A DNA stretch of 64,000 nucleotides from Neoroseomonas marina (GCF_012927745.1 NZ_JABBKX010000005.1:248001-312000), one strand, 5' to 3'; positions 46,701 to 53,269 are shown, numbered from the stretch's first letter. Numbers and translations: made by a program. Notes: generated by a model not told the origin, from the sequence alone.

Positions 46701-46810
46701 TCACCCAGGTTCTCGGTGACCTGCTGAATGGCGCCGGCAACGTCGCGTAGTGGCTTGCTGCTGAGATCCTTGGCACGGATGAGAAGTTCGACATCGCGAC
46801 GCTCGACCAT
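43742..46810 (-). CDS. Phage tail tape-measure protein
   Basis: A 1022-aa protein of the lambda-like tape-measure family, which sets tail length and lies inside the tail tube. The N-terminal 150 residues are coiled coil (ELLIRAKDLSSKPLRDVAG opening). The middle has hydrophobic membrane-like stretches such as MIGGLAAGFVTLTAAIG. The late Gly-rich segment GAIGGGTSVPVNHSGGIVG and GLRPDEVPAILQRGEEVLS are typical ends. No major tail, tape-chaperone frameshift partner of usual size, portal or terminase gene is seen, so the tail module is partial. Confidence 0.9.
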   Translation of the reverse strand: MVERRDVELLIRAKDLSSKPLRDVAGAIQQVTENLGDQVAAAKRGETSFGELAASLREVQQAGRALSQQQGSLDRFNRLSADAARLEDNVRDAGRALREFSYALAGSADITRKQEADFKRLERAYQSAQAAQRRNAEALTASRTALQSAGIDTRNLAEAQRTIVQSATQAGQAATVLTTAMLGYARNAKEAARAAREAGQANAGQRGVFGLESYQVQNLGFQLNDLFTQIASGTSATQALAQQGGQMVQVFGPGAWASLARWSPMIGGLAAGFVTLTAAIGRLYETASSNRGFAGNLSLLAGGGSGGAAFGVSAQQLTEIARQVERLGPSFEDARKAALSFLRDGLAPANIQAAATASARLATVLGIDIADATRLVSRALRDGQAGFTALQEAGVRFTQAERDAIAQANQTSDAFERQQQLLGILGQRFRDAEQQALTPFQRATRELRNAWRDFLDDVGNSAPLQLVAAALARIGESAQAARLAFHALGRGITTALAPAIAALDVAARIARSLGLIPQGEAARTPGAPTGRGAVGGMTPGQQSAERARQEQVLEFERDERTLPRARRIAAARELATRRFREQNPEASDVDLAEIADLAEIALRQKIAEELTRGGAAAAAAVRRDFQAIQNDITATIRTRDETIRSAQEDVAAGALTPAEAIRRIQEAADAARPALQRLAEEARRFRDTQQGGDAVRRAAIDSLVAQAERQAGALGSRQGVQQILGSQQTEVQRLVQERQQFVQTQNALEQQGAVSSSEAERRIVEVYRATNDELVRQIDLLQQAAEAARASGAITEGAYRSVNAQVELYRANLERVDPSVARLRNSIEIGFVQSISTAFETAAQAAGNFLAGVGKIGDAFDEAGRAVLQFFADFARSIAQAIIQQQALLAIKSIVGAIGGGTSVPVNHSGGIVGHTPAPMRTVTSSWFANAPRLHSGGIAGLRPDEVPAILQRGEEVLSKNDPRNILNGGATQGGQGPAQSIRAVFAVGESEIANALASAPGERVILSTLQRNVLSIRSMLK

Positions 46811-46822
46811 GATCCGGGGTCC

Positions 46823-47230
46823 TCAGTGCAACGACGGAAGGTGTGGCCCGATCAGCGGGCCGAGGATCTCGGCGAAGGGGCGACGGTCGCCTGATTGGCC
46901 GAAGGTGAGGCGGTCGATTGCGCCGAGGAGTTGAAGCACGGCACCGAATGGCAGACGCCGCGCTGCCTCGACCTGGTCCGGCTCATCGGACGCGAGGGCG
47001 ATGACATGGGCGATGGCGCGTGGCGCAATCTCGAGCAGCGCCAGAACCGACGCGACGGGCTCAGCGCGGATCGATCGCAGAGGCACTGCGATGTCGGCTG
47101 CATGCTTCCCGAGAAGCGTCGCGATATCCTCCGCCGAAAGAGCGCGGACCGAGAGGGCGACACCCCGCGACAGGACGACGTCCTCACGCTCGGCGGCAAT
47201 GGAGGCCAGAGCGGCGAGGCGGCCGGTCAT
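46823..47230 (-). CDS. Putative tail-assembly protein upstream of tape measure
   Basis: A 135-aa protein started at the ATG that overlaps the previous stop by 4 bp (ATGA). It is helical (VVLSRGVALSVRALSAEDIATLL; PRAIAHVIALASDEPDQVEA). Its position 12 bp before the tape-measure gene and its length fit the tail-assembly chaperone slot, but no sequence family was recognised. Confidence 0.6.
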   Translation of the reverse strand: MTGRLAALASIAAEREDVVLSRGVALSVRALSAEDIATLLGKHAADIAVPLRSIRAEPVASVLALLEIAPRAIAHVIALASDEPDQVEAARRLPFGAVLQLLGAIDRLTFGQSGDRRPFAEILGPLIGPHLPSLH

Positions 47231-47382
47231 GCCCGGCACCCCTCGGCCTTCAGGTGCCCGCGGCGATTGACGAGGGCGTAGCCGGTGGGGCGGGTGTCGG
47301 TGGTGTGCAGCGTCATGCCGAGGCGCTGAGCGATCTGCCGCGCCTGGCGCTCGACCTCGCCGCGGCTGAGGTGATCAGCCAC
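47227..47382 (-). CDS. Small hypothetical phage protein (51 aa)
   Basis: A GTG start preceded by GGGAGG seven bases upstream. It reads MADHLSRGEVERQARQIAQR and continues to VNRRGHLKAEGCRA. It overlaps its neighbours by 4 bp and 8 bp, so it is part of the tail unit. Function unknown. Confidence 0.55.
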   Translation of the reverse strand: MADHLSRGEVERQARQIAQRLGMTLHTTDTRPTGYALVNRRGHLKAEGCRA

Positions 47383-47584
47383 GGGCAGCCTCCCGCGGAA
47401 GCAGGCCGCAGGTCTCGAGGTTGGCGAGAATGGAGGCCGCACGGCAACTCCCGGACTGCGGTGCTCTGCTCGGCGGCGCCGGCGCCTTGTCGTCGTCGAG
47501 GACCGCGATGCCGATCGCTCGGGCGGCGGCCAGGAGGCGCGCCGCGCCCTCCCGAGGAGAATCGGCGGTGGTGGCTGCAGGCAT
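47375..47584 (-). CDS. Small hypothetical protein (69 aa)
   Basis: It starts MPAATTADSPREGAARLLAA; the upstream in-frame ATG at 47626 is an alternative. The C-terminus reads AASILANLETCGLLPREAAR. It overlaps the 51-aa gene by 8 bp. No family recognised. Confidence 0.45.
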   Translation of the reverse strand: MPAATTADSPREGAARLLAAARAIGIAVLDDDKAPAPPSRAPQSGSCRAASILANLETCGLLPREAARG

Positions 47585-47966
47585 TTCGAGAATTCCCCTC
47601 GCAAGCGAGGGCCGAGGCTGTGCCATAGTTCAATTCGGAGTCAAAGGAAACCACGACGGAGAGAATCGATATTGTCCGCAGGACAGATATTAGAACCGGG
47701 TGATTTTCAGCGTACTCGGTATACTGTCTGTCATCCTCGGATTATGTCTGCACATGGCGGATATTTTGCTACGAATTCGATGTGGCTTCTCGGTCACTGT
47801 AGCGCGGCGGGTTCGGGCGAGGGACACGACCGAACCGCCGGGCATCGGACGCGCTCCCGGCCTCGTGGACTGCGGCGCGCAAGGCGTCCTGCGCGCCGAC
47901 CCTCGCCGCCTCCCTCATCGGGATATGCCCTTCGTTGCGTCGTTGTGGGGTTGAGGCGGGCGGGAC
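47585..47966. other. Intergenic region in the element
   Basis: No supported gene. The part 47640-47810 is notably AT-richer than its surroundings and may hold the promoter for the minus-strand tail unit. Plus-strand open frames here have no ribosome binding site or family features. Confidence 0.4.
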
Positions 47967-48170
47967 CTACGCTGCCCGGCTTCGCCAGTCGGGCGGCAGG
48001 AAGCGATCCACGTCGAGGCGTTGGCCGCTCGTGGCCTCGTGCCGTGCAAGGGTCGCGAGGCCCAGGCTTAGGGCGTCAGTGAGGCCATCATCGACGGCCT
48101 GGCCTGTGCTGGAAAGCGCATCACCGATCGCCGAAAGAATACGCGCGAGATCCATGACATTAATTTCCAT
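47967..48170 (-). CDS. Small hypothetical protein (67 aa)
   Basis: A strong AAGGAGG precedes the ATG. It reads MEINVMDLARILSAIGDALS and then DGLTDALSLGLATLARHEAT; mostly helical. No family recognised. It lies alone in a short AT-rich stretch of the element. Confidence 0.6.
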   Translation of the reverse strand: MEINVMDLARILSAIGDALSSTGQAVDDGLTDALSLGLATLARHEATSGQRLDVDRFLPPDWRSRAA

Positions 48171-48237
48171 GTTTTGGCCCTCCTTCCTGGCCGCAAGTCA
48201 AGTCATGCATATAGCGCTATGTAATGCATCTACCTTT

Positions 48238-48663
48238 TTAGTTGGGGGTCTCAACATCGTGTTGAGCCGTATTACTGGTCCACTCCGATCCGGACATTTG
48301 CGCAGCCGCGTCAAGGGCGGTTCCGAGGTCTGGCCAGGTTGCCCGCGCTACCGCAAGCAACTCCCGCACTATCGCGCCGTACCGCAGCATCTTCTGGACG
48401 TCGCTTCCGATGGTGGCGAGGAGACTGTCCAGGTCCCGCGCCTCCGGCGCCAGCACGCGGATGCGAGCCGACAGGAATGCGATTTCTCGTGCGGCATCGG
48501 CATCGGGATACGGGGAGATGTGGCGGGCCGACCTCCCCACGATCGCCGAACCGGCAAGCAGGGCATCCCGGAAGGTGAGCGACCGAACTGCACGCTCCGC
48601 GGCCTCGAGACGAGCAGCGCCGAAATAGTCGGCCGGTGTGCCGAACGCGGCGGGCGCCGTCAC
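48238..48663 (-). CDS. Hypothetical 141-aa protein
   Basis: The GTG start overlaps the upstream AlpA-like gene's stop by 4 bp (GTGA), so translation is coupled. The protein is helical (LEAAERAVRSLTFRDALLAG; DLDSLLATIGSDVQKMLRYG) and ends polar. No family recognised. A role in the control or mobility of the element is possible from its position. Confidence 0.6.
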   Translation of the reverse strand: MTAPAAFGTPADYFGAARLEAAERAVRSLTFRDALLAGSAIVGRSARHISPYPDADAAREIAFLSARIRVLAPEARDLDSLLATIGSDVQKMLRYGAIVRELLAVARATWPDLGTALDAAAQMSGSEWTSNTAQHDVETPN

Positions 48664-48908
48664 GACCGCTGCTCCCGCGTCGCCGCCTCGTGTGCGTTCG
48701 ACTTGAACGTTCGGCTACGCATCCAGGCGTCAAGGTCGGCCTTTGCATAGGCGACGCGGCGCTTTCCGAGGCGGATCATCGGAGGGCCATCGCCATCGAC
48801 GGCGAGGCGCTCGAGGGTCTTGGTGGAGCACTTCACGTAGATCGCAGCACGGGTGCGCGTCAGATAGACGTCGCTGATGTCGTGTGGGTCGGGCTTGACG
48901 GTGTCCAT
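48660..48908 (-). CDS. AlpA-like helix-turn-helix protein (2), putative excisionase
   Basis: An 82-aa protein with the helix_turn_helix_17 (AlpA/excisionase) pattern: VYLTRTRAAIYVKCSTKTLERL followed by GPPMIRLGKRRVAYAKADLDAW. It lies 92 bp from the integrase gene, the usual place for an excisionase that directs the integrase to excise. It is coupled to a 141-aa unknown gene. Confidence 0.82.
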   Translation of the reverse strand: MDTVKPDPHDISDVYLTRTRAAIYVKCSTKTLERLAVDGDGPPMIRLGKRRVAYAKADLDAWMRSRTFKSNAHEAATREQRS

Positions 48909-48968
48909 GTCGCCTTCGCTCCTCTGCTTTCGGCAGTCGGAGGAATAGCGGACACGAGCGGACGCGCC

Positions 48969-49000
48969 GGGGGACAGTCTGCCCGCCGAGGGGGGACAGT
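48969..49000. repeat. 10-bp direct repeat GGGGGACAGT
   Basis: Exact copies at 48969-48978 and 48991-49000, 22 bp apart, lie in the gap between the integrase and the excisionase-like gene. A two-turn spacing suggests a protein-binding site. Confidence 0.4.
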
Positions 49001-50725
49001 TTATCTCGAGCGCGCGGTCGCTCTGCTTGCGATCTCTCGCATCACCTCGTCCAGATTGCTCGGCACAGCATTCTCGCTATTGAGCAGGTCCGTCAGTTCG
49101 CGAAGCGCCTGCCACCGACGCTGGATCGAGTTGGACTGATCCTCGAAGTCCGCATTGAGCCGCTCGAGCCGGGGATCAAACTGCACGCCGAGAGATTGGG
49201 CGCGCCGAACGGCCTTCATCCACTGCGCAACCGCCTCCCGCCGCTCGTTCATGGCAGTGATTAATCTGCCAGCATTCGTCCCATTCCTCTCTAGCGCTCT
49301 GAGCATTCTATCGAAGCGCTTCTCTTCGGTCTCTCGATCCGCCGCGCGGACCCGTCCCGTCCTAACTCGCAACTCGGCAAGGGCCTTACTGCGGAGATGC
49401 GGATTCTCAGCGGCTAGGCAAAGCATCTCCTCATTGATGTAGCGAAGCCCAAGTGAGGTCGGGCTCGGCCTGTGAGTGGTGGCTGGGATCTTTGCTGAGG
49501 GCACCGCCCCCGCCATCCCGGTGTCGGCCGCGGCAATCAAATCCATGACATGCTTCGACCAACGGTCGAGCGCGTCGCGTCGCTCTGCCTCGTACTGGTG
49601 GCGCTGATAGACGCCGACGATGCCGGTGCGCGTTCCGCTCACGTGATTCAGCACTGCCTCGATAATCACGGGCAGCACGCCAAGCCGCTGCATCCCTGTT
49701 GCTGCAGTCCGCCGCAGATCATGCAGGACCCAAGGCGCAACGCTCTCCCCAACAGCGTCGTCGAGCCGCGCCTTCATCTTGCTGAAGCCGGATGGCGATG
49801 TCTCGCCGCGGCTCTGGAACACGTAGATGGCACCCTTCTCGCGCGGCTGCGATCGAATGATCTCCAGTGCGGAGGCGGAGAGCGGCACAAGGTGGGTCGC
49901 ATTGTTCTTGGCGCGCTCTCGCGGGATGGTCCACATTGCGCGCTCGAGATCTACTTCTGCCCAGGTCATCCCGGCGACCTCACTGCGGCGCTGCGCCGTC
50001 AGGATCAGCAGGCGGGTGATGTTGCGCCAGGTCCGAGCCATTCCCTCCGTCGCCTTCCACACGGCGACAATCTCGTCATCGCTGAGGACTCGGTCTCGGG
50101 CGACCGCCTTGGTCGGCTTTGGGATGCTGGCCCACGGATTTACCTCGATCTCGCCCCGGCCGATCGCGAATTTCCAGCATGCATGCCCGGCCGCGTGCAG
50201 ATGGTTCGCGGCATAGGGGCCCCTCGCCCCAGCCGTGGCATCGAGGGCTTCGCGGACGTCGGTCTTCGTTATGGCGGCAGCCGGCTTGTCCAGGAGCTTA
50301 TCAAAGGCCGCCTTCAAGGTTCCCTCGCTTTGCGAACGGTAGTCTGCGGTCCGCTGCGACAGGTGCTTCTCGCTCCATTGGTCGATCATGATCCGGACAG
50401 TGAAAGCTACGCGTTGGCGCTCAGCCTTTTGCGCGGCCACCGCAGCCTTGCGCTCGGAAACCGGATCGCCGCCAGCGCGGACCCTGCCCCGCTCTTGTTC
50501 GGCTCGCTTTCGGGCCTGAGCGGTGGTGAGTTCCGTGCCCCAGGTGCCGATGACGAGCCGCCGCTTCTGGCCGGCCACCTTGTACTGAAGGCCGAAGACC
50601 TTCGCACCCTTGGCCGGAACTCGGACGTAAAAGCCTCGGAGGGCGTCATCGAATACGAGGGTGTCCTTGACCCCCGCAGGACAAGCCAGGGCCCCAACAA
50701 CCGCGTCCGTGAGCCGTACCGCCAC
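49001..50725 (-). CDS. int: Tyrosine integrase, P4 type, with extended C-terminus
   Basis: A 574-aa recombinase that should catalyse insertion at and excision from tRNA-Arg(CCT). The N-terminal arm-binding DUF4102-like domain has GFYVRVPAKGAKVFGLQYKV. Catalytic residues are R246 (TAQRRSEVAGM), H335 and R338 (VLHDLRRTAATGM), H361 (LNHVSGTR) and Y373 (GIVGVYQRH). About 200 residues follow the Tyr, longer than the roughly 400-aa family norm. They are charged and helical, without a recognised domain. It reads away from attR, 180 bp inside it. Confidence 0.95.
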   Translation of the reverse strand: MAVRLTDAVVGALACPAGVKDTLVFDDALRGFYVRVPAKGAKVFGLQYKVAGQKRRLVIGTWGTELTTAQARKRAEQERGRVRAGGDPVSERKAAVAAQKAERQRVAFTVRIMIDQWSEKHLSQRTADYRSQSEGTLKAAFDKLLDKPAAAITKTDVREALDATAGARGPYAANHLHAAGHACWKFAIGRGEIEVNPWASIPKPTKAVARDRVLSDDEIVAVWKATEGMARTWRNITRLLILTAQRRSEVAGMTWAEVDLERAMWTIPRERAKNNATHLVPLSASALEIIRSQPREKGAIYVFQSRGETSPSGFSKMKARLDDAVGESVAPWVLHDLRRTAATGMQRLGVLPVIIEAVLNHVSGTRTGIVGVYQRHQYEAERRDALDRWSKHVMDLIAAADTGMAGAVPSAKIPATTHRPSPTSLGLRYINEEMLCLAAENPHLRSKALAELRVRTGRVRAADRETEEKRFDRMLRALERNGTNAGRLITAMNERREAVAQWMKAVRRAQSLGVQFDPRLERLNADFEDQSNSIQRRWQALRELTDLLNSENAVPSNLDEVMREIASRATARSR

Positions 50726-50755
50726 CGCCTTCCTCCGCGCGCCCGGCCCAACAAT

Positions 50756-50872
50756 GCGGACCCCTAGCGGACCCCCATTGTCGAGTAGGACGGACCGCTT
50801 GTGTCCGTCCTTGTCTCATGCCCTTCCCGGCATATCAACGGTTTTGCGGGCACCTGAGGGCTCGCGGACCCC
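50756..50872 (+). promoter_or_regulatory. Putative integrase arm-type sites (right end)
   Basis: GCGGACCCC at 50756-50764 and 50767-50775 (11-bp start-to-start, as at the left end), and a third copy at 50864-50872. They lie between the integrase start and attR. Confidence 0.6.
50787..50811. terminator. Hairpin between integrase and attR
   Basis: Arms AGGACGGAC (50787-50795) and GTCCGTCCT (50803-50811), perfect 9 bp with a 7-nt loop. On the minus strand it is upstream of the integrase, so it may be an operator or part of the recombination complex, or stop transcription entering from outside. Confidence 0.4.
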
Positions 50873-50904
50873 TCAGTCACCCCACGACGGACCCGGTATC
50901 CATT

Positions 50905-50951
50905 ATTCCTAATCCTGGGGCCGTGAGTTCGAATCTCGCCGGGGACACCAC
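50905..50951 (+). repeat. attR: 47-bp direct repeat (tRNA-Arg 3' part)
   Basis: Exact copy of 27839-27885. Only the 3' part of the tRNA is present, so it is not a working tRNA gene. It marks the right end of the element. Confidence 0.95.
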
Positions 50952-51020
50952 CACACCGGCCGCCGCGGCGGCCGGGAACGCCGCGAGCTCAAGCACCCCA
51001 AGCAGCCGCCGTCCGCGCCC

Positions 51021-51284
51021 CTAACCGGCCGCGACGAGCACCCGCAGGCAGATCTCATCCCATGTCAGCTTCGGCGGCGATGGACTGCCGACCGTCTCGC
51101 CGTTCTCGGCAAGCCAGCTGGCGATGACGGCATTCACCGACGGATCGTGCAGCATCTTCTCCCGCATCTCGTCATCGGGAACGTCGTCGTCGCCGAACAG
51201 CACGTGGCCGAACAGAAGTCCCTGCCTGACCTGGAACCGAGCCGTATGCGGTCCGACACGCAGTACTTCGATCTTCGATCCCAT
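51021..51284 (-). CDS. Hypothetical 87-aa protein
   Basis: Started at an ATG with GGAGG six bases upstream. It begins MGSKIEVLRVGPHTARFQVR and has an acidic middle FGDDDVPDDEMREKML, then LTWDEICLRVLVAAG. Probably cytosolic. No family recognised. It is the first chromosomal gene outside the element. Confidence 0.6.
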   Translation of the reverse strand: MGSKIEVLRVGPHTARFQVRQGLLFGHVLFGDDDVPDDEMREKMLHDPSVNAVIASWLAENGETVGSPSPPKLTWDEICLRVLVAAG

Positions 51285-51589
51285 GATGCCCCTCCGGTTC
51301 TGCGTTTGCGCGGAAGGTAGGAGGGCCGATCCGTGCTGGCACTCACATTTCTTCGAGCGTGCGCTGTGGGCAACTGCGAAGCAGCGCGCTTCGCCGCCGA
51401 AGTGATTGATTCGCACCCGGCGGCCGCCGCAGCCGCGATCCGTCAATTCGCCGCGAGCGCCCCTTCCCGATACAGCAATCGTACCGGCCTGCGTCGTCGA
51501 TGCTGGCAGCACCGACAGCACAGCGCTGCTGCGCGTGAACCTCCGCCCGCACGCGACGGTTCTAGGAAGGTCCAACCGGAGATGACCCG
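51285..51589. other. Intergenic region with stress-type promoter
   Basis: About 305 bp between divergent small genes. No gene is supported. It contains the candidate EcfG promoter at 51536-51561. Confidence 0.5.
51536..51561 (+). promoter_or_regulatory. Candidate EcfG (general stress sigma) promoter
   Basis: TGAAC, 17 bp, then GGTT. The alphaproteobacterial EcfG consensus is GGAAC-N16-18-SGTT, so this is one mismatch in the -35 element. It lies about 30 bp before the 49-aa gene and ahead of the ferritin-like gene. Confidence 0.45.
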
Positions 51590-51739
51590 ATGCCTCGGAT
51601 CAAGAAGGATGCGCCTGCTGCGGCGAGCGTGAAGGCGACGGCACCTGCCAAATCGAAACTGCGCCCTGTACCCGATCGCGCGACGAAGCGCGGTGGGCCG
51701 CGCCGCCCGCGGGATGTCGGTCCCGCAATGCGGGCGTGA
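51590..51739 (+). CDS. Small Lys/Ala/Pro-rich protein (49 aa)
   Basis: It starts MPRIKKDAPAAASVKATAPA with GGAG eight bases upstream and ends RRPRDVGPAMRA. Very basic and disordered-looking, possibly nucleic-acid associated. It is 12 bp before the ferritin-like gene, so likely co-transcribed. No family recognised. Confidence 0.5.
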   Translation: MPRIKKDAPAAASVKATAPAKSKLRPVPDRATKRGGPRRPRDVGPAMRA

Positions 51740-51751
51740 GGACCGGCATCG

Positions 51752-52243
51752 ATGGCAGATAGCCGCGACATCTTTCTCCAGTGGCTGCGCGATGCGCATG
51801 CGATGGAGGAGCAGGCGGAACAGATGCTCGCATCGACGGCCGGCCGTCTCGAAAGCTACGGGGACCTCAAGCTGCGCCTTCTGCAGCACCAATCCGAAAC
51901 GCGTGAGCATGCGCGCCTCGTGGACGCCTGCTTGAGACGGCATGGCACCGCGTCCTCGACCATCAAGGACATGACCGCACGCGCGACGGCCTTCGCACAG
52001 GGGCTCAGCGGCCTCTTCGTGGCGGACGAGGTCATCAAGGCGACGCTGGCGAGCACGACCTTCGAGCACATGGAGATCGCCTCCTACGCGATCATCATCG
52101 CAGCCGCCGAGGCGCTCGGCGACGCCGAGACCGTGTCGATCTGCAGGCGCATCCTCGAAGACGAACAGCAGATGGCGCGTTGGCTCGAGGAGAACACGCC
52201 GGCGGTGGTGCAGCGCTTCCTGGCGACGGGCGCCGGCACGTAG
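51752..52243 (+). CDS. DUF892 ferritin-like protein (YciE/YciF type)
   Basis: A 163-aa four-helix protein. Features: LRDAHAMEEQAEQMLASTAGRL in helix 1, RLLQHQSETREHARLVDACL in helix 2, FEHMEIASYAIIIAAAEALG in helix 3, and RRILEDEQQMARWLEEN in helix 4. The Glu and His-rich positions fit a di-iron ferritin-like site. YciE/F proteins are induced by stress; the role is unclear. It heads the stress cluster. Confidence 0.82.
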   Translation: MADSRDIFLQWLRDAHAMEEQAEQMLASTAGRLESYGDLKLRLLQHQSETREHARLVDACLRRHGTASSTIKDMTARATAFAQGLSGLFVADEVIKATLASTTFEHMEIASYAIIIAAAEALGDAETVSICRRILEDEQQMARWLEENTPAVVQRFLATGAGT

Positions 52244-52396
52244 GCGACCGCGCCTCGAGGTCGCCTGCAGCGACACCGCACACCGCATTCGACACGCCAT
52301 GCAGCCCCGCGCCGCGTGGCGTTTCCTCGTGCGCGAGCGGGTTTGGAAGGCAGGCTCGATGCGCGGAAGACTCTCATCGCTGTTCATGCAGCGCTG

Positions 52397-52421
52397 CGAA
52401 CTTCGGGGCGGACGACCGGTT
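52397..52421 (+). promoter_or_regulatory. Candidate EcfG promoter before the repeat protein
   Basis: CGAAC, 16 bp, then GGTT: one mismatch in the -35 element of the EcfG consensus, 65 bp before the repeat-protein start. Confidence 0.4.
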
Positions 52422-52486
52422 CTCCTTTGCGGCAACCGAGCGGCCATCGTCCGCTCAATATCGCCAAAGATGAATGGAGACGCAGC

Positions 52487-53173
52487 ATGCCAATGAACCG
52501 GAACATGCCGGACCGCGACGAGCGTGGTCGCTTCGTGTCCGACGACGACGACGATCGGCGGGGCGGCCGCGGCCGCTATGAATCGCGCGGCTACGATCGC
52601 GACAGGGACGATCGGGGCCGCTTCGTGTCCGACGACGATGACGACGGCTACCGCCGCTCGCGGTCGGGCCGCGACGACGACGATCGTCCCCGCAGCAGCG
52701 GCTGGTACGGCGACTCCCGCGGCCATTCGGAGGCCGCGCGCCGTGGCTGGGAAGGCCGCGGCCGCGGCTATCGCGACGACGACGATGACGGCCGGGACCG
52801 CTATCGCGGCGAAGGCCGTGACCACGGCGAGGGCGGCTGGTTTGGCGACCCGCGCGGCCGTTCGGAAGCATCGCGGATGGGTTGGGATCACCGGCGCGAG
52901 GGCGGCGGTGGCCGCTATCGGGACGATGACGGCGACCGCCGTGGTGGCCGCTACCGCGACGACGATCGCGACCGTGGCCAGGGCGGTTGGTTCGGCGATC
53001 CCCGGGGTCATGCCGAAGCGTCTCGCCTCGGCTGGGAGCATCGGCGCGATGGTGGCCGCGGCCGCTACCGCGACGATGACGACGATCGCGGCGGACGCGG
53101 TCAGGGCGGCTGGTTCGGTGACCCCGAGGGTCATTCCGAAGCCTCCCGACGCGGGTGGCAGAACCGCCGCTAG
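52487..53173 (+). CDS. Stress-related repeat protein with GWFGDP motifs
   Basis: A 228-aa, highly charged protein with two kinds of repeats. Two copies of RGRFVSDDDDD are near the N-terminus. Four copies of a 20-residue unit follow, of the form GWFGDPRGHSEASRLGWEHR (first copy GWYGDSRGHSEAARRGW). They are separated by Arg/Asp/Gly-rich linkers. The unit resembles the KGG motif of stress-induced acidophilic repeat proteins. It is likely a disordered protein of the general stress or desiccation response; the mechanism is unknown. GGAG lies seven bases before the ATG. Confidence 0.75.
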   Translation: MPMNRNMPDRDERGRFVSDDDDDRRGGRGRYESRGYDRDRDDRGRFVSDDDDDGYRRSRSGRDDDDRPRSSGWYGDSRGHSEAARRGWEGRGRGYRDDDDDGRDRYRGEGRDHGEGGWFGDPRGRSEASRMGWDHRREGGGGRYRDDDGDRRGGRYRDDDRDRGQGGWFGDPRGHAEASRLGWEHRRDGGRGRYRDDDDDRGGRGQGGWFGDPEGHSEASRRGWQNRR

Positions 53174-53187
53174 CGTGCCGGGGCGGC

Positions 53188-53214
53188 GGGCGGCCACGGG
53201 CACCGTGGCCGCCC
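53188..53214 (+). terminator. Hairpin after the repeat protein
   Basis: Perfect 12-bp arms GGGCGGCCACGG (53188-53199) and CCGTGGCCGCCC (53203-53214) with a GCA loop, 15 bp after the stop. Confidence 0.65.
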
Positions 53215-53269
53215 ACGCCTTCCTTCATCCGGTGCCGCAGTTCTCGCATGTCCAGGGGAGTTTCAGGTG

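Larger units (their letters stand above)
27839..50951. mobile_element. Integrative element of about 23 kb in tRNA-Arg(CCT)
   Basis: The element is bounded by a perfect 47-bp direct repeat that includes the 3' half of tRNA-Arg(CCT). A tyrosine integrase of the P4 type reads inward from the right end. The element also carries a P4-family primase-helicase, two AlpA-like regulators, a tail tape-measure module, Mrr, SRAP, DnaE2, TIR and AvcD genes. No portal, terminase, capsid or conjugation genes were found, so it resembles a phage satellite or an integrative plasmid rather than a full prophage or ICE. Base composition is visibly more AT-rich in the cargo half. Confidence 0.92.

Noticed and set aside
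47672-48082. A 136-codon plus-strand frame in the element
   Set aside because: Basic, low-complexity text without ribosome binding site, overlapping a minus-strand gene with a strong AAGGAGG.
50905-50951. A second tRNA-Arg gene
   Set aside because: Only the 3' part is present, without the acceptor 5' strand or D-arm; it is the att duplicate.
27839-50951. The element as an intact prophage
   Set aside because: Terminase, portal, capsid, tail tube and lysis genes are missing; only a tape-measure module is present.
27839-50951. The element as a conjugative ICE
   Set aside because: No relaxase, coupling protein or type IV secretion genes were found in any frame.
52487-53173. Regular short DNA repeats resembling a CRISPR array
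   Set aside because: The repeats are imperfect, differ in spacing and are in frame as protein repeats; there are no cas genes.
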